64,000 bases of DNA from Amycolatopsis sacchari (GCF_900114035.1 NZ_FORP01000002.1:248001-312000), one strand, 5' to 3'; counted from the stretch's first letter, positions 10,247 through 19,505 are shown. Numbers and translations are program-made. Notes: generated from the letters alone by a model not told the origin.

Positions 10247-11693
10247 CCCGAAGGGTTTTCTGACGACGCCGCGCGAGACGCCGAAGACCCGTCCGGTGCC
10301 GCTGCGGCTGCTCGACTGGCGCGAGGTCTACGAGGACTTCCACTCGACCAAGCTGGAGAAGCAGGCCGGGCGCTGCATGGACTGCGGCATCCCGTTCTGC
10401 CACCAGGGTTGCCCGCTGGGCAACCTCATCCCCGAGTGGAACGACCTGGTGTGGCGCGACGACTGGCGCGACGCCATCGAGCGGCTGCACGCCACCAACA
10501 ACTTCCCGGAGTTCACCGGCACCCTGTGCCCGGCGCCGTGTGAGACCGCGTGCGTGCTCGGGATCAACGACGATCCCGTGACGATCAAGCGCGTGGAGAT
10601 CTCCATCGTGGACCGTGCGTGGGAGGAGGGCTGGGTCACGCCGCAGCCGCCCGCCACGAAGACGGGCAAGAAGGTCGCGGTGGTGGGTTCGGGCCCGTCC
10701 GGCCTGGCGGCGGCGCAGCAGCTGACCCGCGCCGGCCACGACGTGGTGGTGTTCGAGCGGGCGGACGCGATCGGCGGCCTGCTGCGGTACGGGATCCCGG
10801 CGTTCAAGATGGAGAAGTGGCGGCTGGACCGGCGGCTGGACCAGATGCGCGCGGAGGGCACGGAGTTCCGGACCGGGGTGAACGTCGGCGTCGACGTGAC
10901 CGCGGACGAGCTGCGGGCGCGGTACGACGCCGTGGTGCTCGCCGGTGGTGCCACGGCGTGGCGGGACCTGCCGATCCCCGGTCGCGAGGTGCCGGGCGTG
11001 TACCAGGCGATGGAGTACCTGCCGTGGGCGAACCGGGTCGCGTCGGGTGAGCTGGCGGAGCCGCCGATTTCGGCGGACGGCAAGCACGTCGTGGTGATCG
11101 GCGGCGGCGACACGGGCGCGGACTGCGTCGGCACGGCGCACCGGCAGGGCGCGCTTTCGGTGACGCAGCTGGAGATCATGCCGCGGCCGCCGGAGTCGCG
11201 GTCGGCGGCGCACCCGTGGCCGACGTACCCGATGATCTTCCGCGTGTCGTCGGCGCACGAGGAGGGCGGCGAGCGCCTGTACTCGGTGAACACGCAGGAG
11301 TTCCTCGCCGGCGACGACGGGAACCTGCGGGCGCTGCGGCTGGTCGAGGTGCGCAACGAGGGCGGCAAGTTCGTGCCGGTCGAAGGGACCGAACGGGAAC
11401 TGCCCGCACAGCTGGTGCTGCTGGCGATGGGGTTCGTCGGCCCGCAGCGCGAGGGCCTGCTCGAGTCGCTGGGCGTCGACCTGGACCAGCGGGGCAACGT
11501 CGCGCGGAACGCGGAGTACCGGACGAACCTCGACAACGTCTTCGTGGCGGGCGACATGGGCCGCGGCCAGTCGCTGATCGTGTGGGCGATCGCGGAGGGC
11601 CGCTCCGCCGCGGCGGCGGTGGACCGCTACCTCGTGCCGGAGCGTGACCTGCTGCCGGCACCGATCCGGCCCACGGACCGGCCGATCGCGTAA
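10239..11693 (+). CDS. gltD: glutamate synthase, small subunit
   Basis: A 484-residue GltD, which passes electrons from NADPH through FAD and two 4Fe-4S clusters to GltB. The N-terminal cysteine clusters are clear: [16 protein letters not shown] and [12 protein letters not shown]. An FAD-binding [10 protein letters not shown] follows near residue 150 and an NADPH-binding [11 protein letters not shown] near residue 290; the FAD closing motif is [13 protein letters not shown] near the end. The ATG at 10239 (MADPKGF) lies inside the end of gltB, so the two are translationally coupled. A strong intrinsic terminator follows 11 bases after the stop. Confidence 0.98.
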   Translation: MADPKGFLTTPRETPKTRPVPLRLLDWREVYEDFHSTKLEKQAGRCMDCGIPFCHQGCPLGNLIPEWNDLVWRDDWRDAIERLHATNNFPEFTGTLCPAPCETACVLGINDDPVTIKRVEISIVDRAWEEGWVTPQPPATKTGKKVAVVGSGPSGLAAAQQLTRAGHDVVVFERADAIGGLLRYGIPAFKMEKWRLDRRLDQMRAEGTEFRTGVNVGVDVTADELRARYDAVVLAGGATAWRDLPIPGREVPGVYQAMEYLPWANRVASGELAEPPISADGKHVVVIGGGDTGADCVGTAHRQGALSVTQLEIMPRPPESRSAAHPWPTYPMIFRVSSAHEEGGERLYSVNTQEFLAGDDGNLRALRLVEVRNEGGKFVPVEGTERELPAQLVLLAMGFVGPQREGLLESLGVDLDQRGNVARNAEYRTNLDNVFVAGDMGRGQSLIVWAIAEGRSAAAAVDRYLVPERDLLPAPIRPTDRPIA

Positions 11694-11704
11694 GAGGATC
11701 ACCC

Positions 11705-11752
11705 GAAAAGCCCTCTGTGCGTCACGTAAGTACGGCGCGCAGGGGGCTTTTC
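11705..11752 (+). terminator. intrinsic terminator after gltBD
   Basis: A long hairpin whose left arm GAAAAGCCC-CTG-GCG (11705-11721) pairs with CGC-CAG-GGGCTTTTC on the right (about 11737-11752), ending in a T run. Its A-rich left foot makes it symmetric, so it could stop transcription from either side. Confidence 0.8.
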
Positions 11753-11857
11753 GCTGTCCTCGTTGCGCCATCCGAGTGAAAAGCCCCGCGTACTGCATCC
11801 GGGCGGTGGAATTCGGCACTTAGGGAGGTCAGCAGGTTCACCGAAGAGGGGGCTCTC

Positions 11858-13252
11858 ATGGCCGTTGACCTGTCCACCCCGCTGTCCTGGAAAACCGCCG
11901 ACGGCGACGCCGCCACGATGCTGGACGAGCTGCAGCCGAACATCCTGAAGGCACACGTCCGCGATCACCTTTCCGTGCTGTTCCTGGGTTTCGGGGACGC
12001 CGGGGAGGCGAAGACGTTCCTCGGGGCGGTGGCCGGGCTCATGAAGTCCGCCAGGACGCACCTGGAAGAGGTCGAGGCGTTCAAGTCAGGCAGTGGTGGC
12101 GGCACGCCGTACGTCGGGGTCGGGCTGACCGCCTCGGGTTACGCGAAGCTCGGCATCACGGCGGTGCCCGGCAACGGGCCGTTCCAGCAGGGGGCGAAGC
12201 AGTCGGCCGGCACGCTGCGCGATCCGGACCCGGCGACGTGGGAACAGCCGTACCAGGCCACGATCGACGCCGTGGTGCTGGTCGGTGACGCGAGCACGGC
12301 GACGACGCGGACGAAGCGAGCCGAGTTGCTCGCGTTGCTGCCGCCGTCCGTGACCGTGCTCGGCGAGGAGACCGGGCGCGGGCTCACCAACGACAACGGC
12401 GACGGGATCGAGCATTTCGGGTACGTCGACGGGCGCAGCCAGCCGCTGTTCCTCACCGAGGACGTGGAGCTCGAGCGCGACACCACGGACGGGATCAACG
12501 AATGGGACCCGGCGGCTCCGTTGAGCCAGGTCCTGGTTCCCGATCCCGCGGCGCCGGACCCCGGCGTGCACTTCGGCAGCTACTTCGTGTTCCGGAAACT
12601 GGAGCAGAACGTCCAGCTGTTCAAGCAGGCGGAGCAGGACCTCGCCGAGGAACTGGGCCTGAAAGGCGAGGACGCGGAACGGGCGGGCGCGATGCTCGTC
12701 GGCCGTTTCGAGGACGGCACCCCGCTGGTTTCGCAGAGCGCCGCGGGCGCGCACTCGCCGGTGGAGAACGATTTCAGCTACGACAGCGACAAACTCGGCC
12801 AGAAATGCCCCTTCCACGCGCACATCCGCAAGACGAATCCGCGGGGTTCGGGTGGTTTCGAGGCACCGGAGGCCGAGCGGCGGCACCTGATGGCGCGCCG
12901 GGGGCAGACCTACGGCAGGCGGCTGGACGATCCCAGTGCCGATCTGCCGCCGGTGGTCCGGCCCACGAAGGACGTCGGACTGCTTTTCATGGCGTTCAAC
13001 AGCGACCTGGTCGACCAGTTCGAGTTCACGCAGCTCAACTGGGCGAACAACGCCGGTTTCCCGAGCACCCCGGACGGTTCGGCACCCGGCCTGGACCCGG
13101 TGATCGGGCAGGGTGCGCGGCCGGATCCGAGCTATTCGCGGGACTGGGGCCGCAATGGCGCGCAGGTGGTGGACGCGATTCCGCAGGCGGTGACGGTGAA
13201 GGGGGCGGAATACTTCTTCATGCCGTCCCTTGCCTTCCTGCGGGGTCTGTGA
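11858..13252 (+). CDS. Dyp-type heme peroxidase
   Basis: A 464-residue dye-decolourising peroxidase, which oxidises aromatic substrates with hydrogen peroxide. The family signature GxxDG is GYVDG (Asp191), and the proximal heme histidine is probably His320 in CPFHAHIRKTNPR. A conserved MARRGQTYGRR segment near residue 345 and a late LTQLNW-like region fit the longer (class C/D) members. No Tat or Sec signal is visible, so it should be cytoplasmic. A GAGGGGG ribosome site precedes the ATG. No encapsulin gene is adjacent. A terminator follows. Confidence 0.9.
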   Translation: MAVDLSTPLSWKTADGDAATMLDELQPNILKAHVRDHLSVLFLGFGDAGEAKTFLGAVAGLMKSARTHLEEVEAFKSGSGGGTPYVGVGLTASGYAKLGITAVPGNGPFQQGAKQSAGTLRDPDPATWEQPYQATIDAVVLVGDASTATTRTKRAELLALLPPSVTVLGEETGRGLTNDNGDGIEHFGYVDGRSQPLFLTEDVELERDTTDGINEWDPAAPLSQVLVPDPAAPDPGVHFGSYFVFRKLEQNVQLFKQAEQDLAEELGLKGEDAERAGAMLVGRFEDGTPLVSQSAAGAHSPVENDFSYDSDKLGQKCPFHAHIRKTNPRGSGGFEAPEAERRHLMARRGQTYGRRLDDPSADLPPVVRPTKDVGLLFMAFNSDLVDQFEFTQLNWANNAGFPSTPDGSAPGLDPVIGQGARPDPSYSRDWGRNGAQVVDAIPQAVTVKGAEYFFMPSLAFLRGL

Positions 13253-13265
13253 GAAAACGTCGGAC

Positions 13266-13294
13266 AACCCACCGGGCGACCTCCGGCGGGTTTT
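13266..13294 (+). terminator. intrinsic terminator after Dyp peroxidase gene
   Basis: AACCC-A-CCGG pairs with CCGG-C-GGGTT around a short loop and runs into TTTT at 13291-13294. It lies 13 bases after the stop codon. Confidence 0.75.
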
Positions 13295-13344
13295 CCCCGA
13301 ACAGCCGATTTCCGACGTGCCGGGAAAGCGGGTAGTAGTTAGGC

Positions 13345-14130
13345 GTGAATCGAGACGAACGCCTGAACACGCTGCTCGAAATGGTCGGGCGGCGGGACAG
13401 GATCGAGGTCGAAGAAACGGCGAAGGAACTCCGGGTCTCCCCCGCCACCATTCGCCGGGACCTCGATCACCTGGCCGGCAGGCAGTTGCTGATCCGGACG
13501 CGCGGTGGTGCCGTGCGCAGCTCGGTCGCCTACGACCTTTCGCTGCGGTACGGCGCCGGGAACCACGCGGAGGAGAAACGGCGCATCGGCGAGGTCGCGG
13601 CACAACTCGTCCGCCGCGGCATGGTCGTCGGCTTGAACGGCGGTACGACGACGACCGAAGTGGGCCGCGCACTGGCGGTGCGCCCGGAGTTCAACGAAAG
13701 CACGACGGTCCCCGCGCTCACCGTGGTGACGAACGCACTGAACATCGCCCACGAACTGGCGGTGCGGCAGTGCATCAAGATCGTGACGACGGGCGGCGTC
13801 GCGGGCACGGGCACGTTCGAACTGACCGGCCCCCTCGCAACACCCGTCCTGCGGGAAGTGCGGCTGGACCTGGCCTTCATCGGTGTGGACGCCCTGGATG
13901 CGGCACGTGGCTTGTACCACGGACAAGAGGCGGACGCGGAAGTCACGCGCCTGCTGGCATCGCAGGCCCGCGAGGTGGTGGCAGTCGCGGACAGCACGAA
14001 ACTGGGCGCGTTCGCCTTCGCGAGAGTCTGCGCCACAACGGATGTGCAGATGTTGATCACCGACACAGCGGCAACCCCAACACAGATCGCCGCCTTCGAA
14101 ACAGAAGGAGTACAAGTACTACTGGCCTGA
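13345..14130 (+). CDS. DeoR/GlpR-family transcriptional regulator
   Basis: A 261-residue DeoR-type repressor. Residues 1-60 form the winged helix-turn-helix: RDERLNTLLEMV, then ELRVSPATIRRDLDHLAG and the wing LLIRTRGGAV. The C-terminal sensor domain has the sugar-phosphate-isomerase-like features of the family: VVGLNGGTTTTEVGRAL, VVTNALNIAHEL, FIGVDALDAARGLYH and VVAVADSTKLG. Such regulators usually respond to phosphorylated sugars. Start is a GTG at 13345. No sugar operon is adjacent, so its target is unknown. Confidence 0.88.
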   Translation: MNRDERLNTLLEMVGRRDRIEVEETAKELRVSPATIRRDLDHLAGRQLLIRTRGGAVRSSVAYDLSLRYGAGNHAEEKRRIGEVAAQLVRRGMVVGLNGGTTTTEVGRALAVRPEFNESTTVPALTVVTNALNIAHELAVRQCIKIVTTGGVAGTGTFELTGPLATPVLREVRLDLAFIGVDALDAARGLYHGQEADAEVTRLLASQAREVVAVADSTKLGAFAFARVCATTDVQMLITDTAATPTQIAAFETEGVQVLLA

Positions 14131-14416
14131 CCCGCAACCGTGCAACTCGAAGCGAACAGGGGCCCACCGCCCACACCCGGTAGACCCCGGCACCCAACGC
14201 GCCCAGGCGCAGGGCGCCGACCACGAGGCGCAGGGCGCCCAGCGCCCGACCGCCGACCGCTGGCTGCCGGGTGGTAGCGGTGGCGCTGGCGGTAGCAGCC
14301 GACCGATGGCGATGGCGATGGCGATGGCGATGAGAGTTGACCCGCTGGCCCAACCCCCAACCCCCACCCCTCCACATTGACCCCACCCCGCCCCTGGTTT
14401 ACCGTGGGACGGCAAG
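14131..14416. other. GC-rich intergenic region before cbtB riboswitch
   Basis: Non-coding by codon pattern on both strands. It contains a pair of direct repeats of AGGCGCAGGGCGCC at about 14208-14245 and a tandem hexamer array (14305-14332). The promoter of the cbtB-cbtA transcript should lie in its right half, but I see no clear -10/-35 pair. Confidence 0.45.
14305..14332 (+). repeat. tandem (GATGGC)n hexamer array
   Basis: Four full copies and a partial fifth of GATGGC in a row, about 85 bases before the cobalamin aptamer. Each CGATGG in the array has the same sequence as the 5' strand of the aptamer's closing helix (14418-14423). Confidence 0.9.
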
Positions 14417-14506
14417 GCGATGGCGACCGGAAGCGGTGAGAATCCGCGCGGACGCGCCACTGTGACCCGGGCCTAGGTCCCCGGGAAGTCAGACCCGGAC
14501 CATCGC
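14417..14506 (+). promoter_or_regulatory. cobalamin riboswitch controlling cbtB-cbtA
   Basis: The core shows B12-aptamer elements in order: GGAAGCGGTGAGAATCCGC, then GCCACTGTGA, then GGGAAGTCAGAC. The closing helix P1 is CGATGG (14418-14423) with CCATCG (14500-14505). The ribosome site GAGGAGG lies about 30 bases downstream, so control at translation start is plausible. High B12 would switch off cobalt import. Confidence 0.88.
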
Positions 14507-14549
14507 GAGCACCCCGAGCAGGCCGCGCAAGCCCGAGGAGGACCTCATC

Positions 14550-14762
14550 ATGACCCAGGCCGCCGCATCGATTCCGGCGCCGATCCCCGTCCGCATCCCG
14601 ATCCGGCAGATCGTGCCGTGGGCGGTGCTCGTCGGTCTGCTCGCGTTGATCGCGCTCTACTTCGTCTCCACCGAGCAGGGTGCCGCCTCGGTGATCGCGA
14701 ACCACTACGTCCACGAGTTCGTCCACGACGGACGGCACCTGCTCGCCTTCCCCTGCCACTGA
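14550..14762 (+). CDS. cbtB: CbtB, cobalt transporter small subunit
   Basis: A 70-residue membrane protein of the CbtB family. It has one transmembrane helix (VPWAVLVGLLALIALYFV) followed by a conserved histidine-rich tail (NHYVHEFVHDGRHLLAFPCH) that probably binds cobalt. It sits just after a cobalamin riboswitch with a GAGGAGG ribosome site and one base before cbtA, so the two are expressed together as a B12-repressed cobalt uptake system. Confidence 0.93.
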   Translation: MTQAAASIPAPIPVRIPIRQIVPWAVLVGLLALIALYFVSTEQGAASVIANHYVHEFVHDGRHLLAFPCH

Positions 14763-14763
14763 C

Positions 14764-15489
14764 ATGATGAGGACACTGCTGGTCCGCGGCATGCTCGCGG
14801 GCCTGGTCGCCGGTGTGCTCGCCACCCTCTTCGCCTACGTGTTCGGCGAACCGTCGGTGAACCTCGCCATCGGGTTCGAGGAGTCCGGCGCGCACGAGCA
14901 CGGCGAGGAGCTCGTCAGCCGGACCACCCAGAGCACGATCGGCCTGTTCGTCGGCGTCGGGGTGTACGCGATCGCCATGGGTGGGTTGCTGGCCTTGGCT
15001 TTCGCGTTCGCCTACGGCCGGATCGGGCGGTTGCGGCCGCGGCACACGGCGTTGTTCGTGACCGCGGCGGCGTTCGTGGTGGTCGTGCTGGTGCCGTTCC
15101 TCAAGTACCCGGCGAACCCGCCCGCGGTCGGCCAGGAAGGGACCATCCAGTCCCGCACGGAGCTGTACTTCGCGTTCGTCGCACTGTCCATTGTGGCCGG
15201 TGTCGTCGCCGCGTTCGCGGGCCGCACGCTCGCCGACCGGTACGACGCCTGGACGGGCGGGATCGTCGCGTGCCTCGGCTACGTGGTCGTCATGGCGTTG
15301 TGCGCGTGGCTGCTGCCGGTCGTCGACGAGGTGCCCGCGGACTTCCCCGCCACGACGCTGTGGAGCTTCCGCACATCATCGCTCGGCACGCAGCTGACAC
15401 TGTGGACGGTGTTCGCGCTGGTGTTCGGCACGCTCGCCGACCGCGCGTTCACAAGATCCGCTGCCCGTCCGGTGCCCCAGCCCGGATGA
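14764..15489 (+). CDS. cbtA: CbtA, cobalt transporter membrane subunit
   Basis: A 241-residue protein with about five or six transmembrane helices. The family pattern is visible: RGMLAGLVAGVLATLFAYVFGEP in the first helix, the acidic/histidine loop SGAHEHGEEL near residue 45, GLFVGVGVYAIAMGG, and FLKYPANPP near residue 115. It works with CbtB in cobalt uptake for B12 synthesis. Its last 41 bases overlap the end of the convergent cobQ gene. Confidence 0.93.
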   Translation: MMRTLLVRGMLAGLVAGVLATLFAYVFGEPSVNLAIGFEESGAHEHGEELVSRTTQSTIGLFVGVGVYAIAMGGLLALAFAFAYGRIGRLRPRHTALFVTAAAFVVVVLVPFLKYPANPPAVGQEGTIQSRTELYFAFVALSIVAGVVAAFAGRTLADRYDAWTGGIVACLGYVVVMALCAWLLPVVDEVPADFPATTLWSFRTSSLGTQLTLWTVFALVFGTLADRAFTRSAARPVPQPG

Positions 15490-16915
15490 GCCGCAGGAGC
15501 ACCTCGGTGTCGAGGTGCTCCGCCACGGCGTCGGCGAGCCTGTCCACCATGGACTCCCGCAGAGCCGAAAAGCCCGGCGCACCGGCGCTCGGGGACCACG
15601 ACACCCCGGCCTGCGCCGCGGCTTCGGCCAGCCACGCCCGGCGGAAGCCGTCGTTGTCGAGCGTGCCGTGCCAGGTCGTGCCCCACACCGGGCCGACGCG
15701 CCAGCCGTCGAGGAACGGTTCCGCGTCGCCGTGCGCGAGCGCGCTGCCGTGGTGGATTTCGTACGCTTCGACCTCGTGCCCGCGCCAGCTGCCCACGGGA
15801 CGCCCCAGCACCTTCTCCGCCGTGAACGACACCGTCGTCGGCAGCAGTCCGAGCCCCGGCACGCGGCCGGCACCGGACTCGACGTCGTCGTGGATCTCCT
15901 CCGCCAGCATCTGGTAACCACCGCAGATGCCCAGCACCGGCCGTCCCGCTCGGACCCGCTCGGCCAGCACGTCGTCGAGGCCGCGTGCCCGCAGCCAGCC
16001 GAGGTCGTCGACGGTCGCGCGGGTGCCCGGCAGCACCACGATTTCGCTCGTGCGCACCACGTCCGGTTCGGCCGTCAGCTGGACGTGCACGCCGGGCTCC
16101 GCCGCGAGTGCGTCCACATCGGTCGCGTTGGACGCACGCGGAAAGCGCACCACGGCCACCCGCAGCGAACCGCCGTCCTGCTCGCGGCGCCAGCCCGCCG
16201 CGGCCAGCGCGTCCTCGGAGTCGATCCACACCCCGTCGAGCCACGGCAGCACCCCCAGCACGGGACGCCCGGTCAGCTCCTCGATCCGATCGAGGCCCGG
16301 CCGCAGCAACCCCACGTCACCGCGGAACTTGTTGACGATCCAGCCCGCCAGCAGCGCCTGGTCGGCGGGTTCCAGCAACGCCTGTGTGCCGTACATCGCG
16401 GCCAGCACACCCCCGCGGTCGATGTCGCCGACGACGAGCACCGGCAGGTCGAACCGCCGTGCCAGCCCCATGTTCACGTAGTCGCCCGCGCGCAGGTTGA
16501 TCTCCGCGGGACTGCCGGCGCCCTCGCACACGACCACGTCGAACCGGCTCCGCAGGTCCTCGAACGTGTCGAACGCGAGTTGTGCAAGCGCTTTCCGACC
16601 GGTCGCGTACTCGCCCGCTTCGAGCGTGCCGAACGGTTTGCCCAGCGCGATGACGTGACTGCGGTGGTCGCTGCCCGGCTTGAGCAGCACCGGGTTCATC
16701 GCCGCCTCGGGCTCGACCCCCGCGGCCCGCGCCTGCAACCACTGCGCGCGCCCGATCTCCGCGCCGTCCGCGCACACCATCGAGTTGTTGGACATGTTCT
16801 GCGCCTTGAACGGCGCGACACGCAGCCCCTGCCGCGCCAGCCACCGGCACACCCCGGCCGTGACGAGGCTCTTGCCGGCGTCCGAAGTGGTGCCCGCGAT
16901 GAGCAGTCCCCTCAC
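15449..16915 (-). CDS. cobQ: cobyric acid synthase
   Basis: A 488-residue CobQ/CbiP, which amidates the b, d, e and g side chains of adenosylcobyrinic acid diamide using glutamine and ATP. The N-terminal part has the dethiobiotin-synthetase-like P-loop GTTSDAGKS near residue 9, then FKAQNMSNNS and CEGAGSPAEIN. The C-terminal class I glutaminase has its nucleophile cysteine in GICGGYQML, with the histidine in the WHGTLDN region near residue 435. The GTG at 16915 overlaps the cobD stop (GTGA). Confidence 0.96.
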   Translation of the reverse strand: MRGLLIAGTTSDAGKSLVTAGVCRWLARQGLRVAPFKAQNMSNNSMVCADGAEIGRAQWLQARAAGVEPEAAMNPVLLKPGSDHRSHVIALGKPFGTLEAGEYATGRKALAQLAFDTFEDLRSRFDVVVCEGAGSPAEINLRAGDYVNMGLARRFDLPVLVVGDIDRGGVLAAMYGTQALLEPADQALLAGWIVNKFRGDVGLLRPGLDRIEELTGRPVLGVLPWLDGVWIDSEDALAAAGWRREQDGGSLRVAVVRFPRASNATDVDALAAEPGVHVQLTAEPDVVRTSEIVVLPGTRATVDDLGWLRARGLDDVLAERVRAGRPVLGICGGYQMLAEEIHDDVESGAGRVPGLGLLPTTVSFTAEKVLGRPVGSWRGHEVEAYEIHHGSALAHGDAEPFLDGWRVGPVWGTTWHGTLDNDGFRRAWLAEAAAQAGVSWSPSAGAPGFSALRESMVDRLADAVAEHLDTEVLLRLIRAGAPDGQRIL

Positions 16916-17835
16916 CGGGCCACCGCCGCGGCGAGTGCGGCCAGCCCGACGGTTTTCGACAGCCGGACCGAACGGTGCAGGTCAGCGGTGCCGGGCGCGG
17001 GTCCGTCGCCGAGCGTCCCGCGGTCCTCCGCGCGCCCCCCGTAGCTGTTCACCCCGCCGAGCCGGACGTCCAGCGCTCCGGCGAAGGCGGCCTCGACCTG
17101 TCCCGCGTTCGGGCTGGGATGACGGCGGCCGTCGCGCCGCCACACACGCCACGCCCGCGCCGGGCTCCCGCCGACGAGCGGCGCGCAGGCGACCGCGGCG
17201 AGCGCACCGAGCCGGGCGGGCACGAGGTTCGCCACGTCGTCCGCGCGGGCCGAGGCCCAGCCGAAGCGTTCGTAGCGGGGCGAGCGGTGGCCGACCATGG
17301 CGTCGAGGGTGTTGAGCGCGCGGTAGCCGAGCAGGCCGGGCAGCCCGGCGACCGCGCCCCAGTACAGCGGTGCGACGACGGCGTCCGACGTGTTCTCCGC
17401 GATGGATTCGGTGGCCGCGCGGGCGAGTTCCTTGGAGTCCAGACCGGTCGCGTCACGGCCACACAGGTGGGACAGGCGGCTTCGCGCGGCGGGCAGGTCG
17501 TTGGCGTCGAGCAGGTGGGCCATGGTGGCGCCTTCCCGCGCCAGGCCTCGGCCGCCGAGGACGGTCCAGGTGGCGAGCGCGGTGGCGGCGAAGCGGGCGA
17601 CGGGACGCCGGCGCGTCGCGACGTGGACAAGCGCGCCGAGCCCAGCCGCTGCCCCGGTGCAGATCGCGGCGTAGGCGGCACCGCGGGGCCGCGAACCGGC
17701 CCACATCCGCCGTTCCAGCGCTCCCGCGGCGCGCCCGAACACGGCGACCGGGTGACCGCGACGGGGATCGCCGAAGGCCGCGTCCAGCGCGTATCCGGCG
17801 ACAAGCCCCAGCCTGGTCAACGATCTTGCATACAC
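16912..17835 (-). CDS. cobD: adenosylcobinamide-phosphate synthase
   Basis: A 307-residue integral membrane protein of the CobD/CbiB family, which attaches the aminopropanol(-phosphate) arm to adenosylcobyric acid. Family motifs are DPRRGHPVAVFG near the N-terminus, DLPAARSRLSHLCGRD, TESIAENTSDAVVAPLYW and YRALNTLDAMVGH. Three in-frame GTG codons (17844, 17838, 17835) compete; I prefer 17835 (MYARSLTRLG). It is divergent from cobU with about 40 bases between, and overlaps cobQ downstream by 4 bases. Confidence 0.94.
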   Translation of the reverse strand: MYARSLTRLGLVAGYALDAAFGDPRRGHPVAVFGRAAGALERRMWAGSRPRGAAYAAICTGAAAGLGALVHVATRRRPVARFAATALATWTVLGGRGLAREGATMAHLLDANDLPAARSRLSHLCGRDATGLDSKELARAATESIAENTSDAVVAPLYWGAVAGLPGLLGYRALNTLDAMVGHRSPRYERFGWASARADDVANLVPARLGALAAVACAPLVGGSPARAWRVWRRDGRRHPSPNAGQVEAAFAGALDVRLGGVNSYGGRAEDRGTLGDGPAPGTADLHRSVRLSKTVGLAALAAAVAR

Positions 17836-17874
17836 CACGCACACGACCGTAGCGCTTGCACGAGAATGCCGGGT

Positions 17875-18495
17875 ATGACCAAGCTGACCCAGCGGCTCGC
17901 CTCCTCGTTCGAGACCGCCGCGCGGCTGCTCCGCCGGTACTCCGGCGACGAAGCGAAGGTGCTCGTCCTCGGCGGCGTCCGCTCGGGCAAGTCCCGGCAC
18001 GCCGAACGCCTGATGAACCGGCACCCCGAGGTCGTCTACGTGGCGCCCGGCTACCCGGCGAGCGACGACGACCCCGAGTGGGCCGCGCGCATCGCGCTGC
18101 ACCAGGCCCGCCGCCCGGCGAACTGGCGCACGGTGGAGACGTCCGACCTGGCCGCGACGGTGCGCAGAGCGTCCCGCCCGCTGCTGATCGACTGCCTCGG
18201 CACGTGGGTCAGCCGCGTGCTCGGCGAGGTCGGCGCGTGGGAGCAGGCGAACGGCTGGGAGCTGCGGCTCGACGACCGGCTGGAGGACTTCCTGGCCGCC
18301 TGGGTGAACGCGCACGTACCGATCGTGGCCGTCAGCAACGAGGTCGGCATGGGTGTGGTGCCCGCGACGGTGTCCGGGCGCGTGTTCCGTGATGTGCTGG
18401 GGGCGTTGAACAACCGGGTCGCCGCGGAGTCGGACAGCGTCCAGCTCGTGGTGGCCGGGCGCGTGCTGCGCCTCGGCGAAAGGGCATTGCTGTGA
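17875..18495 (+). CDS. cobU: adenosylcobinamide kinase/guanylyltransferase
   Basis: A 206-residue CobU/CobP, which phosphorylates adenosylcobinamide and then adds GMP to give adenosylcobinamide-GDP. The P-loop GGVRSGKS is near residue 35, the YVAPGYP segment resembles the usual YIATA strand, and IALHQARRPANWRTVE carries the histidine that accepts GMP. LLIDCLGTWVSR and VSNEVGMGVVP are conserved. The first 25 residues are a family extension. An in-frame ATG at 17866 is an alternative start. It overlaps cobT (GTGA). Confidence 0.95.
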   Translation: MTKLTQRLASSFETAARLLRRYSGDEAKVLVLGGVRSGKSRHAERLMNRHPEVVYVAPGYPASDDDPEWAARIALHQARRPANWRTVETSDLAATVRRASRPLLIDCLGTWVSRVLGEVGAWEQANGWELRLDDRLEDFLAAWVNAHVPIVAVSNEVGMGVVPATVSGRVFRDVLGALNNRVAAESDSVQLVVAGRVLRLGERALL

Positions 18496-19505
18496 TTGAC
18501 GTTCCGCTTCCGGACTCCCGCGCTCGCGAGGAGGCCCTGGCCCGGCTCGACGCCCTCGTGAAACCGGTCGGCGCGCTGGGCAGGCTCGAAGAGCTGGCGG
18601 CGTGGCTGTCCGCCGCCCACGGCGTGGTGCCGCCGCGGCCGGTCGAGGACGTGCGGGTCGTGGTGTTCGCCGGTGACCACGGGGTGTCGGCGACGTCGGC
18701 GTACCCGCGGGAGGTCACCGCGGCGATGGTGCGCGTGTTCCTGGCGGGCCGCAGCGGTGTGAACGTGCTGGCGAAGCAGGTCGGCGCGCGCGTGCGGGTG
18801 CTGGACATCGCGGTGGACGACGACCTCGCGGACGTGCCCGAGGACGTGCGGGCGTACAAGATCCGCCGCGGCTCGGGCTCGATCGACGTCGAGGACGCGC
18901 TGGCGCCGGGCGAGGCTTCGCGTGCTTTCGACGTGGGCCGCGAAGTGGCCGACAAAGAGATCGACGGCGGCGCGGACCTGCTCATCCCCGGCGACATGGG
19001 GATCGGCAACACGGCGGTGGCGGCGGCGCTGGTCGCGGCGGTGCTCGGGCTGCCGGCGGCGGACGTCGTCGGCACGGGCACGGGGGTCGACGAAGCCGGG
19101 CGGGCGCGCAAGGTCGCCGTGGTGGAACGGGCACTGGCGCGGCCGCGGGGTGACGGCCCGTTCGACGTGCTGACCGCCCTGGGCAGCGCGTGTGCCGCGG
19201 CGACGGCGGGTTTCCTGGTGCAGGGCGCGGTGCGCGGGGTGCCGGTGTTGCTGGACGGCGTGTTCTCGGGCGCGGCCGCGTTGGTAGCGCGGGAGATCGC
19301 GCCGGACGCCGTGCACTGGTGGCTCGCCGGGCACCGGTCGACCGAGCCGTCGCAGGCGTACGCGCTCAAGGCGCTGGGGCTGGCGCCGATCCTCGACCTC
19401 GGGCTGCGGCTCGGTGAGGGCAGCGGGGCCGTGCAGGCGGTGCCGACGTTGCGGGCGGCGCGGGCGGTCCTCGCCGAGATGGGGCTGCTGGCCGATCTTG
19501 CTTGA
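18492..19505 (+). CDS. cobT: nicotinate-nucleotide--dimethylbenzimidazole phosphoribosyltransferase
   Basis: A 337-residue CobT, which makes alpha-ribazole phosphate from nicotinate mononucleotide and DMB, the lower base supplied by BluB in this window. Conserved segments are LDALVKPVGALGRLE at the start, VFAGDHGVSATSAYP near residue 58, LIPGDMGIGNTAVAAAL near 165, GTGTGVDEAG, and a C-terminal HRSTEPSQAYAL. GTG start overlaps cobU; the 3' end overlaps cobS by 8 bases. Confidence 0.96.
   Translation: MIDVPLPDSRAREEALARLDALVKPVGALGRLEELAAWLSAAHGVVPPRPVEDVRVVVFAGDHGVSATSAYPREVTAAMVRVFLAGRSGVNVLAKQVGARVRVLDIAVDDDLADVPEDVRAYKIRRGSGSIDVEDALAPGEASRAFDVGREVADKEIDGGADLLIPGDMGIGNTAVAAALVAAVLGLPAADVVGTGTGVDEAGRARKVAVVERALARPRGDGPFDVLTALGSACAAATAGFLVQGAVRGVPVLLDGVFSGAAALVAREIAPDAVHWWLAGHRSTEPSQAYALKALGLAPILDLGLRLGEGSGAVQAVPTLRAARAVLAEMGLLADLA

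Noticed and set aside
14131..14416. Short CRISPR-like array
   Set aside because: The GATGGC units are contiguous with no spacers; it is a simple tandem repeat.
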